DNA of 64,000 bases from Gymnogyps californianus (GCF_018139145.2 NC_059482.1:4724294-4788293); one strand, 5' to 3'; shown: positions 26,701 to 40,049, counted from the first letter of the stretch. The notes: generated by a model not told the origin, from the letters alone. Numbers and translations: made by a program.

Positions 26701-29700
26701 GAAATTTCCAACTAGTCTTATTTATTCAAATCTTGAAAGAAAACCAAAGACATTATTTTTGAGAGCATATTTGTACAACTGAACACCTTTTGCTCCCACT
26801 AAATAGGGGCTCTAGGCTACCTGCTTATCTCATCAACCCAGAAGCAATTCAATAATATGCCCATATTCTGCTTAAGCCCCTTCTTCAGAGCATCATTTAG
26901 TAGTTTCATCAACAGGCTCTAGCAAGCCTCAAAATCATTCAATGTAAACCCACTGGTTTACTCTGACCCAAAGAATTCCTATCAGGATGCTCTTCATCAA
27001 ACCTCTTTAGAAGAAAAAAGGAATTACTACACACTTTTCTAAAACAGTCTGTCTTTGCTGGGCATAACAACATCCTTACATCCTCTTGCTCTTCTTCATA
27101 AACAGCTTTCACTTAAAACTGAAGCTGACTGACATTCTCTGACCTTTAAGGAGGCACCCTACAAAGTTACAGGGACACCTGTAGCATCTACCTTTTTCCA
27201 TTGGCAAACATGATTTCATTAGCATAGTTCCATACACATGAGAAAAAAAATAATTACTAATGGCTAATTTCAATGTAGTGGCTTTTGCGACTTTTGCTGT
27301 CTCACCCAGCCTCCTCTAGCACAGTTTCATTTTCTCAATAGAAACCATCATATTTTCAAATGTGCAGGTGATTAGGTCAGAATTACTATGGCAACTAATC
27401 ACCCCAACATTCATATTTTGGTGGAATTTCACATACTTTTCCATTTTTGAACAATTTGATTGATTTCATAAAAAATAAACTCATAAATCACTCAGATAAA
27501 TAAGTCTGTTTCAGCGGGGACTGGGGGGGGTGTCATTAATGTAGCTGCCTTACAGTCCTCTTGTCAGCTTGAGTTTCTTTTGCTAATGAACGAAATCTAA
27601 ACTCTACTGAAAACACAACTCCATGCAAATGGGCTGCACCAAATAGACTGGCAGGCCCTGAATCTCAGACAGATTTTTTTCACTCTGTTTTAAAATATTT
27701 TCTATCTTTTACTAAAAATAAAATATTTAAAAATAAACAGTAGAAAGAGGAGATTAACTCAGACAATCAACAGTTGTCTGAGTAGAATTCAGTAGTCCCC
27801 TAATTTCATCATGTTTCTCTTGTAATGAATATACAGAAAAACTCCTACAGGTTTTTCAATATTCCTCCAGGAGAAAGAGGGCAGCAAAAAGCAGAATTTC
27901 AAACATTCAGTGAAAGAAACAGTAACAAATTTTTATAATAGATTAAATATTCTTAGCTAATTTAAAACATTTTGAGGTACATGGAAGGTACAATCTGCAA
28001 AGTTCTATGAAATACTGTGATCACCAAAGCTCTATTTTGTGCCCTATTAACATTTTTTTAATTCTCATCCCTTGAGTACATAAGCACTAAGCGTAGGAAA
28101 TAAATCAGTGCTCATGCACAGCAGCCCTCTGTGTAGGTGGGAGGATTCAAACAGATTTCATCTTTTTATCCTTGCCCTACGACTGATTATATACTTGATA
28201 GTACAATGGCTTGCGAAGAACTTTTATTTTTTCATGGAGATCTATTCTTTCCTTGTTTGCCCTTTGCTTTGAACTTTTTCTTTCAGGACATCAATACTGG
28301 GCAGGGGGGAGCTCAAACAAAAACAGAAAACAAAAACACTTTTGAGAGAAATTTAAGGGTCTTGCAGGTAATTCATCTTTTGGTGTACCAAGGAGATCAG
28401 GGAGAAAATCCTGCCACCTTCCTGACACCATGATACATCTTTATTGGAAAACAATGGGCTGGATTCAAAGACAGACTAACCAAGTTGAGGGTTCTCCTAC
28501 AGAACTTTTCAACTACATTTTGCACAACAGGATGCCAGTGAGCATGCTGAGCAGAGTGCTATATAACAGGTTAGAAAGCACTACAGCCTATTAGGATATA
28601 CATTCAAAGTGCTCTGGATAATCTACTACACTGTACTATCTGTATATAACTAGCATTGCTTCAAAAAGGCTCCTCTAGGGAAATGCTTTTGTCTTAATTT
28701 AAGTGTATACTTTGCCAGATCAGATAGGAGGGCCATTTGTGGTTTGATGCATTAGGTTGAAAACACTACTATGATTTTCCAAGTAAAAAAATATTCAAGG
28801 TTTATACTGAACACATTAAGGTGGAAAGCCACTGATAAAATAAGAAACAGCTGGTAAATGAAGACAAGGAACAGTGTTAAAAAGAGAAACTGCAATGTTT
28901 TTCATTTAAGGAGGACATCAGTAACTACCATAAATCCTATGTGAGTGGTTAACATACATTTCACTGTAGACCCAGATGAGAAATAGATGTTTAAATGTTG
29001 AAAACCAACATATGGTAAATTTTAGCAGTGCTGTTTGAGCAAGTATGACTAGTCATCTAACTGGCAAACTCTTCCAGAGGAGGAGAGAAACAGCACTGAA
29101 AGTACAAGTATTGATTACTACACAGCAGAAGACAAAACAAGGAGGTCAGGGATGGCAGTCAGAACTGTCACCAGAGCCTGTGCCCCACAGGGGCTGGAGT
29201 ACCACGCGCTCCCTGCTGCATGAGGATACGGAGGTCGGTCCCCCATGCTGTGGCAGAAGTGGCAACATGCAAATCTACTAACCATTTAGCATTTTCAATT
29301 CTGCTGCTCATCTGTATCAAAGTGGCCAAACACAATTTATGACTCCACATTTCAAGAGCTAGATAGAAAACATGAATTGACAGATCCTCTATTTATACTA
29401 TGCATTTCAGGACATTGTGGTGCAGTTACTTTGCAGATTTCAGAGATCATTTGTTATAATTTCAATGGGGAGAAACATAGCATTTATTGACAAGGAAAGG
29501 AATCTTTAGTAAAATCTTTGTAGGAGACATATATCTGACAGATGTATCTGCTAACATTTTCATATTAACAGAATCTTCTTTATCACTATTAAAAGATATC
29601 TGTTACTAAAAATGGAGTTGAATAGTATATTCCATTGACAGCTTGACAATAAAAAAGAAAAAGTATAACCATGTAGTACCTTAGCGGCAACTTCCTGAAA

Positions 29701-29990
29701 AGATCTCCTTTTGTCCAAACATAATTTTGTATTCACAAATCAAATGCACACACGATGTTCAGACAGTATTTCTACTAAAGATAAATGACAGAAATTACAT
29801 GCAGAAAGCAGAGTAGAGTTTCGATTGCATGTAAAAATAAACACATTTACCATTTCCAAAGGACAAACGTTTCTTCTGGAAATTTTATAGGACAGTAGCC
29901 GCAATTTAGTCTTGAATAACTGCAGCCCTTTCAAAAGCAAATACACATCCAAAAAATACATATTATCAACATACAGGCAGAGATCCTATT
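20761..29990. other. Unique intron sequence, no gene seen
   Basis: No similarity to known proteins was recognised on either strand. A G run lies near 27523. At 29130-29270, 0.7-0.9 kb beyond the exon, there is a local rise in GC with several CpG sites, without a recognisable product. Some stretches (for example 26480-27330) may hide old repeats that I could not identify. Confidence 0.6.
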
Positions 29991-29999
29991 GCTGTGAGT

Positions 30000-30005
30000 A
30001 CTCAC
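30000..30005 (-). promoter_or_regulatory. CDH13: Splice donor of the CDH13 exon
   Basis: The minus strand reads GAG then GTGAGT, a near-consensus donor. The open frame continues beyond it, but similarity to cadherin stops at the glutamate codon, so the frame beyond is read-through into the intron. Confidence 0.9.
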
Positions 30006-30158
30006 CTCATAATTGGCAATTGCTTCTCTATCAAGGGCTCGGGTCACAGAGACATCTCCACTGACCTCATTGATTCTAAAAATTCCTTTTGGGTCTTGAT
30101 CTACTCCCTTACCAGAGAGTCGAAACTTTGCTCCCTCTGTCCCTTCACTGCTGATGAC
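30006..30158 (-). CDS. CDH13: Cadherin-13 (T-cadherin) internal exon, EC1 domain part
   Basis: This 51-codon exon encodes part of extracellular cadherin repeat 1 of T-cadherin, a GPI-anchored, calcium-dependent adhesion receptor at the cell surface that also binds adiponectin and LDL (family knowledge). The translation begins [20 protein letters not shown], continues with KGIFRINE and ends at IANYE. The KFRLx[14 protein letters not shown] and SVTRxLDRE blocks are characteristic of CDH13; classical cadherins diverge there. LDRE carries a conserved EC1 calcium-ligand glutamate. On the minus strand it is preceded by a pyrimidine-rich tract ending in CAG and followed by GTGAGT. It starts and ends on codon boundaries (phase 0-0). 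Its place matches exon 5 of the classical cadherin layout; I cannot confirm the exact number. No other CDH13 exon is visible, which fits the very long introns of this gene. The exon shows no stops or frameshifts. Another cadherin is unlikely. Confidence 0.96.
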
Positions 30159-30195
30159 CTGGCATGGCAGAAAACAAGAAGTTACAGGCAATATT
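30159..30195 (-). promoter_or_regulatory. CDH13: Splice acceptor of the CDH13 exon
   Basis: Read on the minus strand, a pyrimidine-rich stretch (cttcttgttttctgccatg) runs into CAG directly before the first exon codon, GTC. A plausible branch site, TGTAAC, lies just upstream of the tract. The start of homology to T-cadherin coincides with this AG, which fixes the exon boundary. Confidence 0.9.
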
Positions 30196-30273
30196 ATAAA
30201 AACTTTTAAAATCATTCTAAAACCACATAAGCCATTTCGATCATTTACCTAATGTCGAGGTAGATTCCCTAGC

Positions 30274-30347
30274 AATAATATATAACTATAAAATATGGTT
30301 CATGATAATAAATAATATGTAACTATAAAATATGGTTTCAATGATTC
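30274..30347. repeat. 37-bp tandem duplication close to the CDH13 exon
   Basis: Two adjacent copies of an AT-rich unit start at 30274 and 30311. Both contain ATATGGTT and AACTATAAAA and differ at only a few positions. It lies 116 bp upstream of the exon in the transcript direction, outside the polypyrimidine tract, so an effect on splicing is not expected. Confidence 0.8.
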
Positions 30348-33300
30348 AGAAAACACTATGCAATTCTTGTGTTAAACCCCAGAAAAGCTACTCATGTCCT
30401 TAGCCAGTTCCTACCTTATCTTTACCGTCTTCTATTTCACTACTTAAAGTTTCTATTATTCCATTGCTACTGTATTCACTCCATGTCTAGAATTTGACAT
30501 TTTATTTAATTCTTTTTTTTCAGTTAAATTGATAAAATGGCTATAAATTTACAAAAAAAAAAGAAAGAAAAAAGACATATTCCAATGAGTAGCACAAAGC
30601 GTACTTATTTCACAACAACCCTTACAATACCAGATAGCCATTACACATTATTTTCTGATTAGTCAGTCCTTTTTATTAGCCATCGTAAAGCCATTACACA
30701 ACAGACTACTTTCAAGTTGTTTTTTTTCCCCCCATTTCCCTCTACACTCCTCCTTTCCCAGGATTTTAAATCAAGGGAAAAAACTCCTCATGAAAATATC
30801 TGGGTATCCTGCCCAGAAATCTGCTTAGTCACACAGTTGGAATTCCTCCACTTTCCAAATTTATATGTATATTTATATATACACACACATGTGTATGGAA
30901 ACTCCTTGTTACTATCACTACCTTATTTCCCCATAAGAAAAAAATCCCTAAAAATCCCATTTCAAGGCTGTCTCACATTAATGACAGTAGCATATGTAAA
31001 CTTGCAGAGCCACACAAAGTTTCTTATAAGCTACATGGTTTGCAAATTTGTATTTGTACACCAGAATCTAAAAGGATTATAAATTAGTCTTGCCCTTTAA
31101 GGCTGACAATCTTGCCAAGCCATTCCTTCCCTCTGCTGTTTCATGTTCTTTTGTTTCTAGCAATTTTATATCGTTAATATTTCCACAGAAACATTAAGTC
31201 AAATATTTATATGCTGGTCTGAATTACAGCTCAGGAAGAGGAAGGGAAAAGGTGGCCTTAGAAATCTGGACCTGCTCCCATTTTGAGATAATAAATATGC
31301 AGGGTGTTTAACAATGTCCCTGAGGAAATACATGTTTGTTGCCCTATCGCTGTGGGTTAAGCAACGCTGGTTTGCAGATTACTGGGCAGTGAGATTTTGA
31401 CTAAACTCTGTAACCATTATTCCTTTATTTTAATTGAGAAAAAATTGCCACAAGTTATGAAATAGGAAATCAGCCTTTTCAGAGATAAAGTTTCAATTCT
31501 CAAACCCTTTGGGGAAGGGAGAAATTTCAAAGTAAAAACCTGTTTCACCTTTTTTTTTCTTCCTCCTTCCAAGTCAGAAACACTAATGGATGAAGTTTTC
31601 TTCTCTTTTATTTTTGAGTATGTCATGCCAAAACACAGAGGCAGACAACAACTGCAGGTGACAAAAGGGCAAAGTAACTTTGTAACTTCAAGTTTTGTGA
31701 TGAAACTGAAACTTAATGGTTCCTACTGAAAAGTTACCTGTTGTTCAATTCATTTTTTGACCAATCTCTGGTATTTTTTACATCAAGCCTAAAAATCCAT
31801 GTTTTCTTAACATAAAGCTATGCTTACGATTTTGCAATGTCATGACCATTGCTCCCTTTTGTAGGGAAAAGATGAACTGATCATCTTCTGCCCTGATTTC
31901 TAAGACCTACTACAAGACAAGTGCACCTTCCCATTCAATATAAGAACAGTGGTTTGAAAGGCCTGAAGTCAGCCACAGGCCAGCACAAAAATCTAATTCA
32001 AAGATGTCTACACAACAGCTATTTCCACCTTAGCCATCAAACATCACCTAACTGTTTATGACAAATTTACAATGTAGTATAGGTGCAATGGCCCAGCTGT
32101 AACAAGCCACAGAAAGAAAGCAAAACAAATCATGGGCTGTGCAAGGGAATTTATCAGAAAAATTCCAGATAATCATACACAGATCTTTCTCCACCCTAGA
32201 TAGAAAGGCAGGAGTGTAGTAATAATAATAGTAATAAGGGTCCCTGCAAACCTGACTGGAGGGAAAATTTCCCCTCAACTCCAAAACTGGCAAAGATCTT
32301 AACCTTGAGTTTGATGGCAAGACATCCCAATGTGGTATCTGAAAGATCTGTACTCCTTGGAGCTACGACACATCCCATATCTCATCCCCACTTTAGCTGT
32401 AAACTATTCTTCAGCATGTAATGTATAGGACCAACAGAGTTGCCAGACAGCAGAGTTTTTTCTAAATGACGGGATGTGTCCATTCAGCTTTTTTAAAGCT
32501 TCAGGAAGCAGTCACATTCACAGTGCAAGGATGTGCAGACCCTTCTCTCCTATCTATGCATCTAGTTATTGCACAGCGACTTATGCTTGATATAACAATA
32601 AGAAGCCCAGGTTAGAGATGCTCCATGTACCACTGCATCATTTGTTCAAGAGCAATGGTGGTCGCACAAAAAGTAATTTTTGGAAGTATGATTCTTTACA
32701 ACGTTTAATTAGCCACAAGAGGGAGCTACATACTCCCAGGAATGTAAGGAAGAACATCAATGTCTCCTAATTAAGATGCTTATATAATGGCTGCATAGTT
32801 CAAAGAAAGTGCATTTCCCAGTTCACACTAAGCTCAGTACAATGAAAAGTTTAATAAAAATCAGGCTTAATTTGCCATATGGTTTGGTGCTTCAACAAGA
32901 GCAAGGAAGAAAGAACAGGAGGATTGTCTGACATCTCCTCTGGCAAGACTGCTATTCTGAATACTGTCATAAACACAGCACTATTCACATGAAAATTTCC
33001 TAGCTTACAATGTATTTACACAACGATGCTTTCCCAATTTACTGGCTGAGAAAAAACAAGGCCAGATTATTTCTGCTGGAATGTTTACTTTGGTATGTCA
33101 TTTTTATGTTTCTAAAATATGTAAATGACTTTCCCACAGTTACTACTACCTGAAGTCCAGACAGAAACACTTATTTCCATAATTTGTTCACTTCAGGAAT
33201 TTCAGTGCAGGTTCTAACATTGAAAATGTCTGCACCATATGACAGTGACTACGTGTTGCATAAAGATTCTTCATTCTTAGGAAATGGTCCAGTTAAGACA

Positions 33301-34948
33301 GCACAGACCCAAGCACCCTCTTACTGAGAATATGAATAAGGCAGGAATACTTTATCTGGCCTCCCAGTTTCTACCTATTTCATTTTCCCTTGTTCTGATC
33401 TCACAATTCAGAAGGGCCTTGACATTGCACGGGCAGATGGCATAGACAGAATAGATGTCAGCTGAGCATCCCACAATAATAGAGACTCTTGAAGGCTATT
33501 TCCTCACCCAGGACCCAAAGGACAGTATTAGATGTAGACTTAGACATTACTCACTTCCTCATACCTGATAACACTTTCCCATGTCAAGGGTACATCAGAG
33601 AATAAATGTATTGAAAACTGAAGTGATCCATGCTAGCCTTGTCAGGACCACATATCTAGCACCCAAGACAAACCAGTATTTCCCCACCCCCACCCCCCCA
33701 AAAGGCAGAGACTGTACGATTCTGCTCAACTAAAAGACACTTTCAAGAAAACAAAATGTTACTTAGCTGACAGGATCTGCTTTTTGGCCAAAACATATTT
33801 ACCAAGTGCTATTTTTCAGCTGACATTATGTATCCCTTCCAGCTAAACTCATTTCAGCAATGTGATCCCCCTGTTGTTACGGGTTTATCGCAAAAGTAAA
33901 TCAGAGTGTTCTAAAGAAGAGAAATAGAAGTACAAAAAACCACACTACCCCCAGAGAGAGACTTTACAGTTCTGCAACCCCAGCAAATCTGTCCTTAACA
34001 GCACCATCCTAGTTTACCAGTTTCATTCTTTAAGAAGTGTTTGCCTCAACCACTTCCATAATTTCTTAGTTCTTGATACCATCTGAATTAGAGATGCATC
34101 ATATTAGTTTCACTTTTTAATTAGAAAATAAATCCCACCCTCAGACAAGAATATTTGGTTCATACCCCAGTACTTTTCATTTCAGAGTGTTACACTGTCT
34201 CTCTCGTGTGTTTTTTATTTTGGGGGGGGGGGGGTGGTGTTGGGGTTTTTTGGCATTTCTCCCCTCCTCTAGCCTCCTAGGAAGCAAATTTATCCATGGA
34301 ATATTTAGAGGTGAACTATTTTTTCCTTCAATCACTATGCTCCACAAGAGCAAAACAATGGTTTAGGCCCATTGTTTAGATATCGTATAAATATTTAAAC
34401 AGACATTTCCTGTCCTGCCATATCACTCTACAGTCAGAGGCTCCATATGCTCTGTACTGACTCAAACAAGCTTTCAACCAAAACAAATGCAAAATATTCC
34501 CATCATTATTCAAAAGCACTAACCAACAGAAACTGCTTCATTACTATAAGCTAAACATACAAAAACTGTAGTTAGAAAGCAATTTATATAATTTGCTGAG
34601 TTTAATAATTTATTAAATCTATTGGTTCTCAACACTCTATCTTCATTAATTAAATATTAGATACACTAGTTAAGCATGGGAACCAAATTCTGCTCTTTGT
34701 CAAAGGGAGACACGTTGGCCAAATCTGACCTTTGCTTTCTCTCTGACTAGGACTTTCTTCAGAATTCATTCAATATACGGGTGATAGCCAAGAACATCCA
34801 GGTGATTTATTCACATAAGTAATGGTAACAGAAATTATAAAGCTTCTCTGACTATGTCCTTTGTTCATGATAATTAGGGATAAAACCAACACACTATATA
34901 TGACAGTATATATTTTAGGTAACATTTTTTTCTTGTTCAAAAATATAG
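30348..34948. other. Unique intron sequence, no gene seen
   Basis: Short simple repeats occur: a TA/CA patch near 30865-30895, (TAA)n at 32218-32237, C-rich runs near 33682-33700 and a 13-base G run at 34222-34234. A sequence resembling half of a CTCF core lies at 32713-32726. No exon or RNA gene was recognised. Confidence 0.6.
34222..34245 (+). repeat. Long G run with G-quadruplex potential
   Basis: A 13-base G homopolymer is followed after a short loop by GG and then GGGG. It is flanked by T runs on both sides. The exact length may be uncertain, since homopolymers of this size are often misread. Confidence 0.7.
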
Positions 34949-34953
34949 TAAGC

Positions 34954-35556
34954 TGTCATGGTTTGACCCCAGCCAGCAACTAAAGCACCACGCAGCCGCT
35001 CACCCCTACCCCCTCTCAGTGGGATGGGGAGGAGGAGCGGGGAAAAAAAAAAGGTAAAACTTGTGGGTTGGAATAAGAACAGTTTAATAACTAAAGTAAA
35101 ATAAAATATAATACTAACTAATAATAAAAATGTAATAATAATAATAGTATTGAAAAGGAATATAACAAAAAAAAGAGAGACATAAAACCCAAGAAAAGAG
35201 AAGTGATGCACAATGCAATTGCTCAGCACCCACTGACCAATGCTCAAGCAGCGATCTGCCCCTCACAGCCAACTCTCCCCCCAGTTTATATACTGGGCAT
35301 GACATTCCATGGTATGGAATACCCCTTTGGCTAGTTCGGGTCAGCTGCCCTGGCTGTGCTCCCTCCCAGCTTCTTGCACACCTGCTTGCTGGCAGAGCAT
35401 GGGGAACTGAAAAGTCCTTGGCGTAAGATAAGAGCTACTTAGCAACAACTGAAACATCAGTGTGTTATCAACATTATTCTCACACTAAATCCAAAACACA
35501 GCACTGTACCAGCTACTAAGAAGAGAGTTAACTCTGTCCCAGCCGAAACTAGGACA
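34954..35556 (-). mobile_element. Solo LTR of an endogenous retrovirus (ERVL-like), intact ends
   Basis: The 603-bp element has TG...CA ends (TGTC...GACA) and perfect 5-bp target duplications, TAAGC, at 34949-34953 and 35557-35561. Read on the minus strand it has LTR layout: a U3 ending in a TATATAAA box (35285-35292), then a transcribed part with T-rich and (TTA)n tracts, and an ATTAAA polyadenylation signal (35083-35088) before the end. No internal retroviral sequence or second LTR adjoins it, so it formed by LTR recombination. Closely similar LTRs are abundant in neoavian birds. A 5-bp duplication fits class III (ERVL) elements; the exact family name is not assigned. It lies in the sense direction of CDH13, about 4.8 kb upstream of the exon. 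Confidence 0.92.
35285..35292 (-). promoter_or_regulatory. TATA box of the solo LTR
   Basis: The minus strand reads TATATAAA at the expected end of U3, about 200 bp before the ATTAAA signal. If active, transcription would run towards the CDH13 exon. Confidence 0.6.
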
Positions 35557-38500
35557 TAAGCCTTGCTATTAGCATCATTATATTATCAATCAAAACATAT
35601 CCAGACAAATGCCCATTCAGTATGTTATCTAAAACACAAGCTAAATTAATGTAGACAAGTATGAAAAATATTCGCAAAATTCAAGTAAACAACAGAACAA
35701 AACTTCAGCAATTAAATATGCTTATGCAATACGATAATGCAGGCAATATTCACGGTCCTAAATTTCAAAACATTTCCAGATCAGTTTTCAATCTCCAGTC
35801 TCTGTATAAGGCAAGATTTTCAAAGCTATATAAATCTCCTAGACCATGTGCTTTCAGTACAAAGCTTAAGCCAGCCAGTCAATCAGTCACTCAAATTCTA
35901 ATATTTGTGCTTGCACTGGAACAGCGCTCCAGAAACCACAAGCACAGAATGAAAAGGGAAATGTGACCAGCAATAGGAATATACAACACTGACCCAACCT
36001 CCTATGACAGCCGAGGTAAAGGAACACAGTCAAAGTCAAGGTGAAGTGTTTGGTTTCTAGGGGAACCAAAGCTGGGGATACCACATGTAGTAGAGCAGGC
36101 ATTGCTTCTGTGTCATCAACTACAAATATTTTGCTTGATGCTGTTGACAGTCCTAATAAGAATACATATATACATTTCTCAGAGAAAGAAAAATGTATGT
36201 AGACAAGAGACCTGATTTAACTCAGCAAAAAAAGCCAAATTCAGTTATTTTAAACTTTAAAAATCTATTTTCTATGTCAGATCCCCAAGACTCAGTTTTA
36301 ACTGGGCAAAACACATGACTGAAAAGTGTCTAAATTTTGCACTTTAACGTACACATTAAAAACTCAGTGGTCACTGGGCAAAACTACTATTACAAGATTA
36401 GCCATTACTTCTTATTTGCATTCATTTGCATTGGTTCTCTTAAGACCCTTATGAATTACAGAAAAAGGTTGCTCAAACAGGAACACATGTATTATTACAA
36501 TAGTGCATCTGTAAACTGAAGCCTTTTTGATAGCTGTATAAAATTTTTGAAGTATTGAGTACCAGGTGTACCAGTACTTTGAATGTGGAAAAATTTATAC
36601 CAACTGTCAGAGATGTAACATGGGAATAAAAAAAAAAATCAGGAGTTTAAATTAAATGAATTATGAAAATGAAAAATCATACACCAATATTCTCAAGAGG
36701 GTATTTTTTAGCATCTTAACAGCAAGCTTTGTCATGGAAAACATTTCAGGAAGTGCCAAATTTAGGAACAACATTGTGAGAATTAAAGCACATAGTTTTA
36801 GCATATTTTTGATGCATGTTTGCAAGACTGATTGGGGGCTGCAAATGGTACAAACGTTCCTTGCCTGAAGCAATCCAGACAAAACTGCATGAATACTCTT
36901 ATCAGGTATCATATTCAGAACTTTACATACATGAAGGAAACAGAACTCATATTGCTTGAAATGCAGGTGGTATAAAGTATTTTGTTGGACTGAGGCTCTA
37001 CTTTCTGTAGAAGCTACTATATCAGCTATTATTTCGTTACACCAGTGCAAATACAATGTTTTAGTAACTATAATAAAAACAACTCTAAATCTGAAATTTG
37101 CCAAGGTTAATAAATTCCATAGACAAATATTTCAACAAAATATCTTAATCTATGAAAATGACACAACATATTAAAAACCAGTAAAGTTGTGTCACTACCA
37201 GTGCTCATTTTTTGAGGTCTTTTTAGAATAATCAACACAAATAGGATATTTGATATTCAACAACAACAAAAAAAATCTTCTCTACATAATGGCTTTTTAT
37301 CATAATTATGCATAAACATTTACAAAATTCAGATCAATTTTGTAGTAGGATGTACCAGGTGTCCAAATGAAACAAAATGAATTTATGCATGTGGAAGCCC
37401 TGTGTACCGGTGGATCCCTTCAGTCCGAGGTTCGTTATCGTAGCTGTACACAGATGCAACAATTCCCCTTGAAGAATCAGTTGCGGCACTGAGGCCTGCA
37501 GGCTTCATCTACAATTGCACCAAATTTGAGGATTTAACCAATATAAATAGCTAACAGTGAGCATTTGCTCATAGATCAAGGTAAAGTAATTCAATGAACA
37601 CATCAAGATGTGCATTAACTTTTGTAGCAGGTAATCCTTCAGCTTCCTTTTACTCTTAATTTATAAAGAGCAAGAAGATTCATTACAAATAATTTTCACT
37701 TCCCCTTTTCCTAAGTAATAGTCGATTTCAGATATATATCTGCAAACTCTGGATTCAGTACACAGCAATTCCCTCCTAGCAAGAGCACAGAATTTATAAA
37801 CACATTTTTTCGTAATCTCAAAGGAAAATGACTTAGAAGTATTACTTGTTACAGAAGGTCTGGATATTTCACTGGCTGATTTGGCCTTTCAGTAGCCATT
37901 TAATCACCATATTTTAACTGCTGCGTAAGTTACTAACTTGCAACAAACCCCGTTAGTTAAAGGAATTTGAGGACCACTATCTTTTGAGTGACAGCATAGC
38001 TCAAAAGCTATGGTTAGTTGTTAGGAAAAATCTGACTGTGATTGACACTGTTAAATGAAGAACTCCTCAAAAGATGCCCTTAAAAAAAAAAAAAAGAGGA
38101 TTATTCAGATTTATAGAGGTGCTTTATTGCAAACTTATCACTGATCTAAAAATGCAGAAATGCTGAGACATTTAATGGTTTCTAATTGCAGAAATTCAGG
38201 CCATAGGACAGAATACATAATGTGTAATCACCACACATGTAGCTAAGTCTACAAGAAGTGGGAGAAAAGAGGAGAACAGAGCAAATTTACAGTACCTTTT
38301 TCCAGGTATTTCACAGTACTCTCTATTCCAAATAAGTCTGAATTTATTACTCAAGGCCACTTTTGCAGCATCCAAGAAAGCATAAGGCACTCTGATCTAG
38401 CACCAGACTGGAAGCAACACAGCAGCATCTCAGCTGCACTGTGCCCAGGCTAAAATAGTCTGCTGATAAGGTCTAGAGAAGTCTGCCCCGGGCTGTCTGG

Positions 38501-40049
38501 GGAATATAAAAAACCTAGTTGTTTCCTCTCCCTGCAGCTACAATTACTGCCCATGGGACTTCGCTACAAATGTTATCTTTAGATCCATGCATGCAACAAA
38601 GAAAGAAATCAGGATCTGGATTAAGTGTGAACTTCCAGCCGGGTAGAGTAATTGGAATTGCAGAATAAGACATTGAAGTTGCGGAGCCAACCTGAGGAAG
38701 TGAATAGGAGTAGTAAAGTGAGAAAAATGGAGCTGGTGAGAATGATTCACCTAAAACCACTCTTGAAAATTAAGATGCAGTTTAATTAGAAGAAATTTAT
38801 TGGAAGATTGTGTCTAATTTTATTTTTAACTAGCAACCTGCCGAGTCTTGACTTTTGAAAATATTTTGCAGTTAAAATGAACCTAGAGGAATAAGTACTC
38901 TATCAAAAGTATTTTAAACTTTTAATTGAAGATATTAAAAAAGAAATATCATGATGAATGGCATTTTTTAAAATTTGGTTCCATTACATGAAGTCAATGT
39001 AATACTTCTGGATACTTTAAGAACCTGCTTAGCACCCAATTCCCATTTGTAGCAAACAACCCACAGATCTAATTATAGATTTTCCTCAGTCACTAGTTCC
39101 CTAGGAAACAAATCCATGGCTCACGTCTTGTGCATGGAAGGTCATAGTAGGAAGATAAATATTTTTCTGTGTATAGAAACTTATCTAGAGGTCACAGGTC
39201 TGCATCTCAGCAGATGTTGGCGCTTCTGTCAAGGACAGATGGCAGCTATATTTAACGGCTATCTCAGATATTTAAAACTTCAAACATTTTAATCTGATGA
39301 AGCACTTAATACTTCTGTTAGTAACAATGCTCTATGATGCTTTATGCTGTAAACAAAGGATTTTAATTTTTGTTCTCTAAACTCATTTCGGTTTTTAACA
39401 ATGGGTCCACCTCACTTTTCATCTTAAATGATTAACCATCAGAGGTTAATTCAAAACAGCTGTAAGTAGCTACAACTTATTAGAAACAATAGGCAGAAAT
39501 TTAACTTGAAGTCATGAAGGATAAATATAATTTGTGTTTTCTGATATTGGCCCTTGAAGTTAACAATGTCGTTACAAACCAGATCAACAATTTTACCTAC
39601 ATCCATGTAACTGCCATAGCCTTAGAAAAAAAAGATATAATTACTGTTACTCTACTTCTGATTTCATTCTAATTCATTGCTGAAAAAATAGACAAAATAT
39701 AATTCACTGGAAACTCAGATACATGTGAATACCTAACTTAAACAGGGGTGAATTAGAATGAATTCAAGGGTGGCAGAGGGAAGCTTTGTCAGATTTGTGC
39801 TCCTCATTTGTAACACAAGAACACTATTCAGCTCTATCCTGACCCATCTACAATGACAGCTTAAAAGGTATGCAATTAGGCAACAATCTTACTCACACTT
39901 AGTATAATATTCAGCCTGACTTAAGATCAAATAAAGGATTTAAGCTAAGTTAGAGTGTCTTTAATCTGTGGGAAGCGTGAAGGAAGCCTACATTGTCAGC
40001 ACATCTCAAGGAACGTGCAGTGACTCATGACGACTGACCCCCAAGCCCT

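Larger units (their letters stand above)
1..30005 (-). other. CDH13: CDH13 intron downstream of the exon (partial)
   Basis: This is the intron following the recognised exon. It starts at the GTGAGT donor and runs off the left edge of the window, so its length is at least 30 kb. The next CDH13 exon, covering the end of EC1, was not found on the minus strand. The assignment is inferred from the exon and its orientation. Short open frames on both strands have the lengths expected by chance in AT-rich DNA. Confidence 0.85.

Noticed and set aside
29931..30005. Extension of the cadherin reading frame beyond the exon
   Set aside because: Similarity stops at the GTGAGT donor; the following residues are intron read-through.
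32656..32690. Possible mariner-like terminal sequence (GCACAAAAAGTAATTTTTGG)
   Set aside because: There is no second inverted end and no transposase trace; the likeness is too short.
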